The notes: generated by a model from the letters alone, not told the origin. Counted from the stretch's first letter, positions 36,001 through 44,578 are shown. The stretch: DNA of 64,000 bases from Eublepharis macularius (GCF_028583425.1 NC_072796.1:86976464-87040463), one strand, 5' to 3'. Numbers and translations are program-made.

Positions 36001-38532
36001 AGTCCTTCCTCAGAGACCAAAACACAGCAGGAAAGGGCTTTGCGTCCCCCCACCCTTTTACTGACAGAAACCAAGCCCTGAAGGCTGTTGTAGTTGCCTA
36101 GCAATAACTACAGAGGGCATTTGTTTCTTAAAGCAACAGGTGCTTAAATTATTTGGGGGGGGGGTATAAACTCCCAGTGTTTTTTTTTTTTTAGATTTCA
36201 GATTTTTCTGCAAACCTATGTCTCTTTCAGGACATAGGTTTGCAGAAAAATCTGCAAATCATACCTTTGTAGAAAGGTATGATTTGTCTGTTTATGACGC
36301 CAATCTCCAGCTTTAAGTATCCACAGATTTGGCCACATCAAGAGTTAGATATATTGATGATTTCAATATGATCAGACTTGGTTTGTTACCTTGCAGTCTT
36401 ACCGTTAGGAATCAAGATGAGAGAACAAGAGCAGCATCACATGAACTCAGAACAGATGCCATCCCAAATTGCGAAGAAAGGTAATAAACCAATACAGAGG
36501 GATTTTTTTAAAAAAAATAAAGCTTTAATATATTGGTTTAGCTCTAACAAATCACCTGCAGAAGGAAATTCTTGACACAGTTCTTCCTGCCTCATATTTT
36601 CCGCTAGCAACAGCTCCAATACCTCCAAAAAGCTTATGAGAGAGGGTGTGGGCAAAAGGTCATGCAGCCTGAAGGGCTGCAGTGAGGAATCATTCCTCCC
36701 TTACTCTTTCTGCACCAGAAGCTCCACTGGTAGGAGATTAAAGTGGTTCTCACAACCCGCTTGCCAAGCTGCATGTATTTCTGTGCACATGTATTCATCT
36801 GTGTCTAACCGCTCAACCTGTAAGCCTACCAAGTGATAATAATTGTATCACTTATCGGCAGGGAATTTCTGAACATGTATGGATGGTATGGCAAGAATCA
36901 TCTTAAGTTGTTCCTTGGTGTTCCCTCAACATTGTCAGATTTTAACTTCATAATGCTAGCTATCTGCTTCTTTCTCCTACTCAAGCTCAACTCCTACTCT
37001 GGAAGATGTCAATGCCTGGGCCCAATCATTTGATAAATTAATGAGGACACCAGCTGGCAGAAATGCTTTCAGGGAGTTCCTCCGGACAGAATTCAGTGAA
37101 GAAAACATGCTTTTCTGGATGGCCTGTGAGGAACTAAAACAAGAATCCAACAAAAACCTAATTGAAGAGAAAGCAAGGCTAATATATGAAGACTATATTT
37201 CTATCCTTTCTCCAAAAGAGGTTTGTAACCCTCCTCAAAAGTGACTGAAATAAAATGTTGACCTAGTATATCACTAACAGAAACTTGAAAAAAAGATTAT
37301 ATAACCTACAAAGAGAAAATTTAGAGTAATGTGCTTTATAGTCCCACCCCCCAAGCAATAGTTCTGAGGACTTCATAGAAGAGGCAAAGTATCACTGGAG
37401 AATGAATATGGTATTTGATACTTAAGTGAAATTCAAAGCCTGATCTACACAGACAGAGGAAGAAAAACACTGAGGTGGTATCATTTCAGGCTGCAGGTGA
37501 GGGATCACACATTTCAAAGTTACCCCAAATTAATGACTGATCTCATTAGCAACCTTATTGCTATCAAAGTCCAGCCATATTATGTTTCAGTTCTTCCATT
37601 TTTTCCTAAACAACCTCCTTCATGTGAGTTTCATAAAGAACATCTCTGCTCTTCCACTTCTTGAAAAACTTGAGGTCCACTAAGCTACATGCAGATCCCC
37701 ATCTCGTGTACTGTGATTTGCTAGGCACAAGACAACCTCCTGTTTGTGTATGCAAGTTGCCAGTAAAAACTGGAACCTGGAATCCAAAGTTTGCCCATGA
37801 GGTTTTGCTCATATTTGGGGTTGAGGAGCTCTCCCTTTTAGCAGAAACTCCTGTGCTCTCCAAAAGCCCATGTAAAGGTCAAAAAGTTCTTCAAAAAACC
37901 AACTATTGCCAAATGATAAAATCAACAACCTTCCCTGTTCATGTGCAGTACTTTGCAGCTGCTTTTCTGGTTCCCAGACAGAAGATATCTCTAGTTCCTG
38001 TGTGGCTACCTTAAAGTGCTCGTAGGCTACACTTGGTTTGGTTGATCACAGTCTATACAGGTCGGCTTTAAAACTATTCTGCCATATAGCCACAAAGAGG
38101 GAGTTTTTCCATTGTACTCTGAAAAAGCAATATATAGGTCAATGTATGGGTCATGGGAGAAACATATCATAATACATTTAGGTTTCTATGGTAGAGGCTC
38201 TGTATATAACCAGAACAGCCAAATGGGTCAACTAATGGAATGCAATCTGCCTATGTAGATGCATTCAGTTCCACCAATACTTTTGCAGTATGATAGAAAC
38301 AGGTGTTATTGTATACTAACATTTTTTAAATTATTATTCACAGGTCAGCCTAGACTCCAGAGTAAGAGAAGTCATCAACCGCAATATGCTGGAGCCATCA
38401 CAACATACTTTTGATGATGCTCAACTCCAGATTTACACTTTAATGCACAGAGACTCCTACCCACGGTTTATGAACTCTGCTGTTTATAAGGACTTAGTTC
38501 AGTCAATCTCTGAGAAGTCTACAGAAGCATAG
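18067..38532 (+). CDS. RGS20: RGS20: regulator of G-protein signalling 20 (RGSZ1), whole spliced CDS
   Basis: Five exons (18067-18174, 31525-31673, 36397-36480, 36986-37220, 38344-38532) total 765 nt and encode 254 residues plus a stop. All junctions are GT-AG and the phases agree. The product is an RZ-subfamily GTPase-activating protein that speeds GTP hydrolysis on Gi/o-class alpha subunits, notably Gz. It is held at membranes by palmitoylation. The layout is an isoform-specific N-terminus (1-36), an MGSERMEMRKRQ segment (38-49), a cysteine string (residues 74-86), a linker (87-128) and an RGS domain (about 130-250). Its close relatives RGS17 and RGS19 differ: the MGSERMEMRKRQ start and the SEKSTEA-type end point to RGS20. 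The start at 18067 is inferred from the frame and the conserved exon structure; a second ATG lies two codons on and has the better Kozak context. The long-isoform exons known in mammals were not found in the window. Confidence 0.93.
20140..20326 (+). mobile_element. 5S rRNA-derived SINE with BovB-like tail (copy 2)
   Basis: The 5' part reads GCATGGCATCGCCCAATCTC followed by ATCAGA, which corresponds to the 5S rRNA region around the start of the internal promoter. A TG microsatellite (about 20199-20216) replaces or interrupts the middle. The 3' part, GCTGGGGTCGCTATAAGTTG, is the BovB-like tail. The insert is in RGS20 intron 1. Confidence 0.78.
20735..20905 (-). mobile_element. Probable degraded antisense SINE tail
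   Basis: TTTATTTTAAACATTTCTAC followed by a SINE-like body resembles the inverted 3' part of the tRNA-derived SINE seen at 29-35 kb. Divergence is high and the edges are uncertain. A similar decayed fragment lies at about 21345-21480. Confidence 0.4.
20906..21018 (-). mobile_element. 5S rRNA-derived SINE tail (copy 3)
   Basis: The plus strand reads AAGTGCTGTCAAGTCTCAGC, then GGTTTTCAAGGCAAGAGAC and GGTGGTTTGCCATTGCCTG. This is the reverse complement of the same tail seen in the copies at 13.7 and 20.1 kb. The 5S head is missing. Confidence 0.75.
25191..25266. repeat. Perfect 38-bp tandem duplication
   Basis: The unit that starts AGACAGAGTCTATTTTATCA occurs twice in tandem (25191-25228 and 25229-25266) with no mismatch. 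It is a recent slippage or end-joining duplication, or a collapsed assembly artefact, within RGS20 intron 1. Confidence 0.95.
25518..26098. mobile_element. hAT-like MITE (581 bp) with perfect 8-bp duplication
   Basis: The inverted ends are CAGGGGTGACCAAACTTG and CAGTTTGGCCACCCCTG. They are flanked by the identical 8-mer CTCTAACA at 25510-25517 and 26099-26106. The interior has GAGCCACA-type repeated motifs and a purine-rich low-complexity tract (25865-25985). It has no transposase. Ends and duplication length fit the hAT superfamily. Confidence 0.9.
26330..26600 (+). mobile_element. LINE 3' UTR fragment related to 3868-4140
   Basis: The order of motifs (AGTATGCTCCTACTGG, then a T-rich stretch, then CTTGAGTCTCAGTGAGACAG and an ATAAATAAATA tail) matches the 3' terminal region of the LINE fragment that ends near 4140. 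It is a short 5'-truncated copy with no coding part. Confidence 0.68.
29014..29237. mobile_element. Small hAT-like MITE (about 224 bp)
   Basis: Ends are inverted (TAGGGTTGCCAGGTCCAGG and GAGGCTGGCAACCCTA). An internal second inverted motif, CTGGAGAT, also appears on both sides. A clean target duplication was not seen. A poly-G run near 29055 probably varies in length. Confidence 0.72.
29438..29640 (-). mobile_element. tRNA-derived SINE (antisense copy)
   Basis: The reverse complement carries GGTGACCTTGGGCCAG, a T-G-rich body and an AATAAATAGA-like end, as in the intact plus-strand copies at 30.4 and 32.8 kb. The tRNA-like head is partly lost. Confidence 0.72.
30070..30305 (-). mobile_element. 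tRNA-derived SINE (antisense copy)
   Basis: The reverse complement begins CATAGTGTAGCAGTTGAAGT, a tRNA-like head, then has CCTTGGGCCAGACAC and a 3' body ending in an A/T-rich tail. It lies about 80 bp from a sense copy, making an inverted pair. Confidence 0.78.
30380..30625 (+). mobile_element. tRNA-derived SINE (sense copy)
   Basis: The tRNA-like head has an A-box-like TAGTGGTTAGAGTG. It is followed by GTGACCTTGGGCCAGGCACA, the shared body and a tail of AAATAAAT units at about 30600-30620. The promoter-like head and A-rich tail are typical of a LINE-mobilised SINE. It is in RGS20 intron 1. Confidence 0.82.
31525..31673 (+). CDS. RGS20: RGS20 coding exon 2 (cysteine string)
   Basis: The acceptor TTTTTGCAG ends at 31524. 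The exon encodes residues 37-85 and two bases of Cys86, and ends at a GTATGC donor. It begins P-MGSERMEMRKRQ, nearly identical to the start of the mammalian RGSZ1 form. It ends with the cysteine string NACCFCWCCCCSCS plus C from the next exon. In RZ-family proteins this string is multiply palmitoylated and fixes the protein to the plasma membrane, Golgi and vesicles. The internal Met at residue 38 could also start translation from other 5' exons. Confidence 0.96.
31970..32130 (+). mobile_element. tRNA-like SINE fragment, second family
   Basis: A head GGGTAGCGTAGCAGCTGCTT with a B-box-like ATTCAATCCCC looks like a tRNA-derived promoter. It differs from the main SINE family in the window. The 3' part decays by about 32130. 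Confidence 0.5.
32830..33095 (+). mobile_element. tRNA-derived SINE with long (AAAT)n tail
   Basis: The head ATGTGGTGTAGAGGCTAGAG and the body GGGTGACCTTGGGCCAGTCA match the family at 30.4 kb. The tail has expanded into an AAAT microsatellite of about 18 units (about 33019-33092). The repetitive LFIYLFIY-type antisense frames here are products of that tail. Confidence 0.88.
34366..34570 (+). mobile_element. tRNA-derived SINE-like copy
   Basis: GGGCTCCTGTGGCACAACAG begins a tRNA-like head, followed by GGCCTTGGGCAAGAAGTCAC and a body related to the other SINEs. It is more diverged than the copies at 30.4 and 32.8 kb. Confidence 0.6.
35325..35745. repeat. Two diverged direct repeat units of about 160 bp
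   Basis: A unit starting near 35328 (GGACCTGCAAGGACTTG, then a pyrimidine-rich stretch and CCAGCCAATCTACTTTTATT) recurs near 35579 (GAACCTACAAGGACTTG, then CAACCAATGTACCTTTTATC). Spacing is about 250 bp. It belongs to an unclassified tandem or interspersed repeat. Confidence 0.6.
35750..35875 (-). mobile_element. tRNA-derived SINE 3' part (antisense)
   Basis: TTTATACTCTGCTTTTCTTC followed by GAGGACCCAAAGCAGCTTAC is the reverse complement of the SINE 3' body at 30.5 kb. The head is missing. Confidence 0.7.
36199..36286. repeat. Two back-to-back perfect hairpins
   Basis: Hairpin 1 has perfect 24-bp arms (36199-36222 and 36231-36254) around an 8-base loop. Hairpin 2 starts on the next base, with perfect 14-bp arms (36255-36268 and 36273-36286) and a GTAG loop. 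They end 110 bp before RGS20 exon 3 and would fold in the pre-mRNA. Confidence 0.93.
36397..36480 (+). CDS. RGS20: RGS20 coding exon 3 (linker)
   Basis: An 84-nt exon between TTACCTTGCAG and GTAATA. It completes Cys86, then encodes LTVRNQDERTRAASHELRTD and AIPNCEE, with the last codon split. The LTVRNQ and SHELRTD segments match the RGS20 linker between cysteine string and RGS domain. It is too short to stand out as an open frame and was found by homology and splice phase. Confidence 0.95.
36481..36985 (+). other. RGS20: RGS20 intron 3 (505 bp)
   Basis: GTAATA donor, and a CTCCTACTCAAG acceptor ending at 36985. The acceptor has A at -3 instead of the usual pyrimidine, but the pyrimidine tract is good. 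No other feature was seen. Confidence 0.9.
36986..37220 (+). CDS. RGS20: RGS20 coding exon 4 (first half of RGS domain)
   Basis: Encodes the end of Ser114 and residues 115-192. It starts STPTLEDVNAWAQSFDKLM, continues TPAGRNAFREFLRTEFSEEN with MLFWMACEELK, and ends EDYISILSPKE. The SEEN-LFW-ACE pattern is the RGS signature that contacts the switch regions of the alpha subunit. A GTTTGT donor follows. Reading through the donor gives a false stop a few codons later. Confidence 0.98.
37221..38343 (+). other. RGS20: RGS20 intron 4 (about 1.1 kb)
   Basis: Phase-0 intron from GTTTGT to TTCACAG. Frames of up to 117 codons within it have no domain and are most likely chance. Confidence 0.9.
38344..38532 (+). 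CDS. RGS20: RGS20 coding exon 5 (end of RGS domain and stop)
   Basis: Encodes residues 193-254 and a TAG stop at 38530-38532. It begins VSLDSRVREVINRNMLEPSQ and includes DDAQLQIYTLMHRDSYPRFM, then ends SEKSTEA. In many RGS proteins an Asn lies just after the position of Val193; the RZ group has Ser there, as seen here, which supports the RZ subfamily. Confidence 0.98.
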   Translation, partial: VSLDSRVREVINRNMLEPSQHTFDDAQLQIYTLMHRDSYPRFMNSAVYKDLVQSISEKSTEA

Positions 38533-39255
38533 AAATTAATGTATTTTACATACACATATACAGATAATACTCTGGACTATCATTCCCTACCACCGAATTT
38601 AGAATGGATGAGTTAATTACTTTAAAATAACTCAGACATATTGTCAGAAATGTTACAAATATGGAAGGTTTCCAGAGCCACTAGCTATTTGCAACTTCTT
38701 ATCAAGGGTAAGAGAGACCTTGTGGTGGCGAATATGGAACACAAAGCAATGACATACACTTAAAACTTATTAAAACAGTTTTAAGATTAGTTAAAACTGT
38801 TCACAAAGAAAATAAGTTTGTTAGTGATGATGGAAGCTGTCTCCTCATCATTCAACATTCAAACCAAATGCTACACATCTACTGTGAGGATACATAACAG
38901 CTGGGATCAGGCTTACACCGTGCAGATATACCTTTAACTGGATTACTCCATATTTGAATCAGAAGAGAGTGCTCTGCATTTGAGTCAGAAAAAAACTTGG
39001 AAAAATGTCAGAACAAATGCATATAACTACAGCATGTTCAATGCTGTATTGGAATGTGTTCCTTAAACTAAACTTTATCCCCACTTCTGGTATCCATAAC
39101 CAACTTTGGAGAATGAATCTTAGTGTTTACAGTCAATGGGAATTTGCATTCAACACAGAGTAAATCATACTCTTTCTTGGGACATGAGCTGAATGTTAAA
39201 AGTCAGCAAAGCAATGTAAGCAAGTTTTACAAATAAACAAATGAAAAACACTGGT
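38533..39255 (+). other. RGS20: RGS20 3' UTR (probable)
   Basis: A/T-rich and without repeats, from the stop codon to the first good polyadenylation signal. The exact end is inferred. Alternative downstream sites cannot be excluded. Confidence 0.6.
39232..39237 (+). promoter_or_regulatory. RGS20: Polyadenylation signal AATAAA for RGS20
   Basis: A canonical AATAAA lies about 700 bp after the stop, followed within 50 bases by a T/G-rich stretch. It is the best-placed signal before the repeat block that begins at about 39.5 kb. Confidence 0.6.
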
Positions 39256-39525
39256 TGGAACAGTATTGCCTGTAAAGTGTTACTTTATTACCAGAATGCA
39301 TTTTAAAATTGCGCTGATATTTCTATACAAATTAAAATAACTTATTTTGATAAGGGTAGGGAGTTGGGAATTCTTTGCCTTCAATAAGGCACAACCTTCC
39401 CGCCTCTTCGCATTAGCTGTTTGCATTACACAACTTGAGTCGGAAATATTGTTCAAGGTTGGTGCTGCAGCTACCATTATTCTGTGCATGAAGATTTGAA
39501 TAGCTTCATTTTAAGAGAGGAATTA

Positions 39526-39604
39526 AAATATTTCTCAACATATCAAATGTTTCTCAACAATATCAAATATTTCTCAACATATCAAATATTTCTCAACATA
39601 TCAA
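39526..39604. repeat. Short tandem repeat, 17-19 bp unit
   Basis: Four imperfect copies of a TTTCTCAACATATCAAATA-like unit can be read. Confidence 0.9.
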
Positions 39605-39618
39605 GGCTGAGCACATTA

Positions 39619-39707
39619 ACAGTAATATCCTAAGTAGAGTTATTCCAGTCTAAACCTATTAACTTCAATGGGCTTAGACTGGAGTAACTCTGCTTAGGAT
39701 TTCACTG
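39619..39707. mobile_element. Small palindromic MITE-like element
   Basis: ATCCTAAGTAGAGTTATTCC on the left mirrors GGAGTAACTCTGCTTAGGAT on the right, around a short centre with TTCAATGGG. Flanking ACAGT and ACTGT extend the symmetry. It is non-coding and of a type seen as short foldback repeats in vertebrate genomes. Confidence 0.65.
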
Positions 39708-39739
39708 TAAGTACTGTCTTTTTTTCACTGAAGAACTAT

Positions 39740-41265
39740 ACAAAAGAGATGGAGGGATGACAGATACTTTTGACGAAGAATCTTTAGATGAAGAACCAAA
39801 AATCCTAGAAAGTGAAGTAAAAGCTGCACTCAAAGCAATTGGGAGAAACAAAGCACCTGGAGTAGATGGAATACCAATAGAGCTACTTCAAGCTACAGAA
39901 ATTGAGTCCATCAGAACTTTAAAAAGAATCTGTCAAAAATATGGAAAACAAAACAATGGTCCATAGATTGGAAATGCTCAATCTACATTCCAATTCCCAG
40001 AAAAGAGGATGCCAAGGAATGCAGCAACTATCGGACTATTACTTTAATTTCCCATACAAGCAAAATGATGCTCAAAATTCTACAGCAAAGACTCTTACCA
40101 TATATGGAACGAGAAATGCCAGATGTTCAAGATGAATTCAGAAAAAGAAGAGGCACTAGAGATCCCATTGCAAATTTACAATGGCTAATGGAACATACCA
40201 GGGAATTTCAGAAAAAAACCAGCCTGTGTTACAGCAGAAAGCTTTTTCTGCTGAAATGGGGGTGCCATTTCATCTGATAGTTTTGATGTGCAACCTGTAC
40301 TGTGGACAAGAGGCTACTGTCAGGACAGAATATGGGGAAACAGAATGGTTTCCAGTTGGCAAGGCTGTCAGACACGGATGTGTATTATCTCTCTACCTGT
40401 TCAACCTCTATGCAGAGTATATTAATAAGGAAAGCTGGATTTTATCTAGAAGGTAGAGTCAAAATTGGTGAAAGGAACATGAACAGTTTGAGATATGCAG
40501 ATGACACCATGTTACTGGCAGAAAATAGTGAAGACTTGAAATGGCTACAGATGAAGGTTAAAGGAGAAAGTGCCAAAGCAGGATTACATCTGAACATCAA
40601 GAAGGCAAAATTAATGAATATTGAGGAATTACACAGCTTTAAAGGTGACAATGAGGAAACTGAAATTGTTCAAGATTTTGTATTCCTTGGCTCAAATCAT
40701 CAACCAACAGGGGGTCTGCAATGAAGAAATCAGAAGAAGATTGAGACTTGGAAGAGCAGCTGTGAGGGAGCTAGATAGGATCTTTAAAGATGGCATTGTC
40801 TTTCTGGGAATCAAGATCAAGATCATCCAAACCGTGGTTTTCCCCGTTACTATGTATGGATGTGAAAGTTGAACAGTGAGGGAAGCTGACAGGAAGAAAA
40901 TTGATTCATTTGAAATGTGGCACTGGAGGAGAGTTTTGTGTATACCATGGACAGCCAAAAAGACAAATAAGTGAGTACTAGATCAAATCAAGCCTGAATT
41001 CTCTCTAGAAGCTAAAATGACAAAACTAAGCCTGTTGTACTTTGTTCATGAGAAGACAAGATTCTCTGGAAAAGTCCATAATGCTAGGAAAAGTGGAAGG
41101 CTGTAGGAAAAGAGGAAGGCCTAAAATGAGATGGCTTGACTCAATAAAGGAAGCCACATCCTCCATTTTGCAGGATCCAAGCATGTCTGTTAATGACAAT
41201 GTTTTGGAGGTCTTTCATTCATAGGGTTGCCATAGGCCAGAGGCAACTTGACAGCACATAACACA
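39740..41265 (+). mobile_element. BovB-like RTE LINE, 5'-truncated and decayed
   Basis: The plus strand encodes a broken RTE-clade reverse transcriptase. It has ALKAIGRNKAPGVDGIPIEL at 39820-39880, PYMEREMPDVQDEFRKRRGT near 40090-40150 and ATVRTEYGETEWFPVGKAV near 40315. The catalytic NSLRYADDTMLLAENSEDL box is intact (YADD at 40494-40505), followed by VFPVTMYGCES near 40838. Palm motif A is missing: the frame jumps from REFQKK straight to the WGCHF region near 40205-40265. There is no endonuclease. The 3' end, GTTGCCATAGGCCAGAGGCA near 41225, matches the tail used by the 5S-derived SINEs here. Confidence 0.9.
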
Positions 41266-42015
41266 CTCTCTTTTAAGAGCAAATGGTAAATTTCCTAAAA
41301 AAACAGCCTAACTAAAAAAAAAATACCTGCATTGGTCTGTATCCAACCACATATTCCAAAGACCTGTTTGCGAGGGGGTTGCAATATTCAACAAGTCATT
41401 CCTCTCACTTTAGACCACCATGTTGCTGTTCCTGAAGTCCAATCACTTAAAAATTTTGGAACTGCATGGTTAGATACAGGTCACTGCAAAGACCCTTAAT
41501 GGAGGACATTTTTAATCTACAAATTAACACATCATCCATTATTCCTTTCCAAGCAGTAGCTAAATTCTAACAAGATCAAAGATCTCAAGACTGTCTGGAA
41601 GGCAGACACACTAATATGGAAACCTTAGCCTCAGAAGGAGCTAAGGTTTCCCCTCCCTTAGAAGGGAAAGGTCAGGTGAAATCAGGGGTTGAAAATTTCT
41701 GAGGTAATTCAACATACATCTATCCCTGATGTAAAGTCAAGAACATGCACAGGCATTAGTTCTTATTTTCTTCACACATACTTAAAGGCTCCTGTTCTGA
41801 GGCTTGGCTTCCTTTGTATTTCCCCAAGCACTCTAGTATACTTTCTTTTAGTATTCTCTTTCTCTTCTGGAGTTAGGAATGCTGGTACCCACTTTCAAGT
41901 ACCCCAGTCACCTTCTCTTCACACACCAGTGCTTTCCTTCAGTTGTTAACTGAATCTGAAGGTCTCCACAGGCAGTTTCCAAACATACCCAACCAGGGAT
42001 CTCTTCATTTTAGAC
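41266..42015. other. Unannotated stretch
   Basis: No exon or repeat family was recognised here. Confidence 0.5.
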
Positions 42016-42290
42016 AGCTTCCTCCTTGTATTGTCGAAGGCTTTCACGGCCGGAGAACGATGGCTGTTGTGGGTTTTCCGGGCTGTATTGCCGTGGTCTT
42101 GGCATTGTAGTTCCTGACGTTTCGCCAGCAGCTGTGGCTGGCATCTTCAGAGGTGTAGCACCAAAAGACTTTTGGTGCTACACCTCTGAAGATGCCAGCC
42201 ACAGCTGCTGGCGAAACGTCAGGAACTACAATGCCAAGACCACGGCAATACAGCCCGGAAAACCCACAACAGCCATAGCTTCCTCCTTGT
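42016..42290. mobile_element. Penelope-like foldback element with 108-bp perfect arms
   Basis: Two perfect 108-bp arms (42060-42167 and 42169-42276) surround one base. A 30-bp unpaired extension (42030-42059) precedes the left arm. A perfect 14-bp target duplication, AGCTTCCTCCTTGT, flanks the whole (42016-42029 and 42277-42290). The right arm carries CTGAAGA (42186-42192), a GCCAGC/GCTGGC stem and GAAACGTC (42213-42220), resembling a hammerhead-ribozyme core; the left arm carries its mirror. Such motifs are known in the terminal repeats of Penelope-like retroelements. Assignment to that group rests on this motif and on recollection of related vertebrate repeats, and no protein is encoded. 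Confidence 0.75.
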
Positions 42291-44447
42291 TTGACTGGAT
42301 AGGGTAAATCTCTTCTTAGAAGATCTCTCCCTTTTCTTTGGCCTGATTGGAAATCTGCAACCTACTTTCCAACCTTCCTTGCCAACTTTTCTCCATTCTC
42401 CTGACAGTGTTAACATTGGTCTCCTGTAGAACTCTGTTTCCCAACCCTTCACATTCCATTCCTCTCTGCTAGAACTGAAAAAAGACCCTCTTCTTTCAGA
42501 TCCCTTTGAGTAGCCTGTCAGTCAGAGCTGTCTGATTCTGTGAGGGATTAACCCTTAATACTCCTGCAGCTGAGTGTACAGCACTTCTAGGCTAGAGGGC
42601 AACATGCTCCATGCATTCTTAAACACCCTTGTCTTTCACAAATTCCAGACAAAATCGACATTTAAGATCTCGTCTCAGATTAAGCCTTGTTTCTAAATTA
42701 ATAGCATTACTTCAACAGATCCATAAAGCAAAGTGTCTTAAGTTGCAAGGGACAACCAGAAAGTCTAAAATAGATTCCAGGCTGGTAGCTACAAGTTGCT
42801 TTTCTTTTCTACCTTATTATTAATATTCCCATGTGGGAAGTACAAAACAAAAAACATTAACCAAGACTCATCCCCTCTGGGAAAAAATACATATACACAC
42901 TAATTTAGTTGATTATTTAATGCATCACGCCAGAGATGTTTTCTTTTTTTTTTCCATGATAAACCATTAAAAAAAAATAATGAGCTCTGTCATCACACAG
43001 TAGCAAGGGAGATGACCTGGAACAAAGTGTATATATTGTCAGCAACATTACCTGTGACTAGAAGTTCCATCATCTTCCTTTAAAAATGATACCAATTATA
43101 TCCTCTTGAACCAAACAAGAAAGATATATAAAGTCGAAGCATACCATTCTATTTCTGCAATTTGAGGCAAAATGCAACGTAGGGGAGTTGCAGTTGGTAG
43201 GTTATCTATGAACATTTATGATCACTATTCTGTAGAAGGGAATAATTGTGAGTAGCACTGTTAAGATTCTGGATTGGTTTAGGAAATAGTAAATGAATGA
43301 TCATTCATAACTTTCAGTTAAAAAGTACTGTTGTTCAGTAACTGACAACTACTTCTAACCAAGTGAATATAGCTAAGATGTTTAAAATAATTGTTCAAGT
43401 AAAAAAGCAACTCCCCAACACTCAAGTTACTATAGAGTAAATCCCATTTGCTATGTTAGCATTAAACTTCAAGTGAGATTATGTTATCACCACAGTCATA
43501 ACTAGAACCAAGAACAACATCCAAGAAGAGAAACATAATGCTAAGAGGAACCAAATATGCTTAAGGAACTCAGCTTATAGAGAATATTAATAGATAAAAG
43601 AGGGCATTTTCTTCCTAATGCAAAAGATTTAAGTAGGGCACAGTTAGCATGCCAGGTAAAACTGAACAATTCAAAGTTCCTGCTCCCAATATGGAGGATT
43701 CAGTGTCTTTCAAGTTCTTGTTTTAGGTTACTCCTTCAGTACAAATACATCAAGAGTAATTAAATCAACAGCTTTAAAGCCTGATTCTGTATACACAGTA
43801 CTGTACATATATTAAAGGAATGCCAAACCATGGTTTAAGTTTCTTATTCCCTGTTTTTCATATCAGCATACTGAAGGATCTTTATGAAAATTCAATTACT
43901 GAGTTTGTCTTCATTCCATTACTATATTATACGGCACACACACAAAATAATTATTTGGATCAAAATTCAAATAGTGAAGGAACGAGTATGGATGAAAGCA
44001 CAGGAATACAATTTGTTTGCTTTCTTGTTTTGATGAAACTGTTCATACTGCTGGAGATACATACTGTTTAAGTGGAATTGACAGAGGTAATAAATTAAAA
44101 CAAAGAAAAAACACAAAACATGAAGGCTTTACAAAAATCATGAATACTTTACAAAGTACTTGATTATTAAGCTAGATATGAGATTCAATTTTTTTCAGAA
44201 TAAGTAGCTTAGCAAGTATTTTAAACATTCCAGTTTTTGTCTGGATTCTTAAATATTAACACTACCTCCAGTCCAAATAGATAATTTAAATAAGCCCAGA
44301 TTGCATATGCCCAGTGAGATGTTTGATTTTATTTTTTCATAGCAGTTTACCATGTCCCATTAAATTGCTTTTGGAACAAATTTTCAGAGAAGTGTTTTGC
44401 AATGTAGAACAGGGTGCTGTTGTTTAACTCTTCCTCTTTCCCCGCAG
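42291..44447. other. Unannotated stretch
   Basis: No recognised gene or repeat. Frames up to about 83 codons lack domain features. Confidence 0.5.
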
Positions 44448-44578
44448 TTCATATGGATTTCAAAGAAGAACACAGTATGATACCAAACTCAGGATTCAAC
44501 CCAGATACGCTTGTGCGAACTGGTGTTCAAGTTCTTTCTAAGTCAGAGATTCACTACACAATCTTAAGAAGTGCGTAA
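44448..44578 (+). other. Exon-like segment of unknown identity
   Basis: A strong acceptor (CTCTTCCTCTTTCCCCGCAG) ends at 44447. It is followed by an open frame of about 42 codons (starting HMDFKEEHSMIPNSG) that ends in TAA at 44576-44578. A GT that could serve as a donor sits at 44575. I do not recognise the peptide. It lies between the convergent ends of RGS20 and TCEA1, so it could be an alternative RGS20 3' exon, a non-coding RNA exon or chance. Confidence 0.25.

Larger units (their letters stand above)
31674..36396 (+). other. RGS20: RGS20 intron 2 (about 4.7 kb)
   Basis: Phase-2 intron with a GTATGC donor and a TTGCAG acceptor. It holds several SINEs, an AAAT microsatellite and a pair of strong hairpins near its 3' end. 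No other exon was recognised. Confidence 0.9.

Noticed and set aside
37661..38014. 117-codon frame in RGS20 intron 4 as an alternative exon
   Set aside because: No acceptor or donor in phase, and no recognisable domain.
42026..42307. 93-codon frame across the foldback as a protein gene
   Set aside because: The sequence is a perfect palindrome of a repeat element; the frame has no independent coding evidence.
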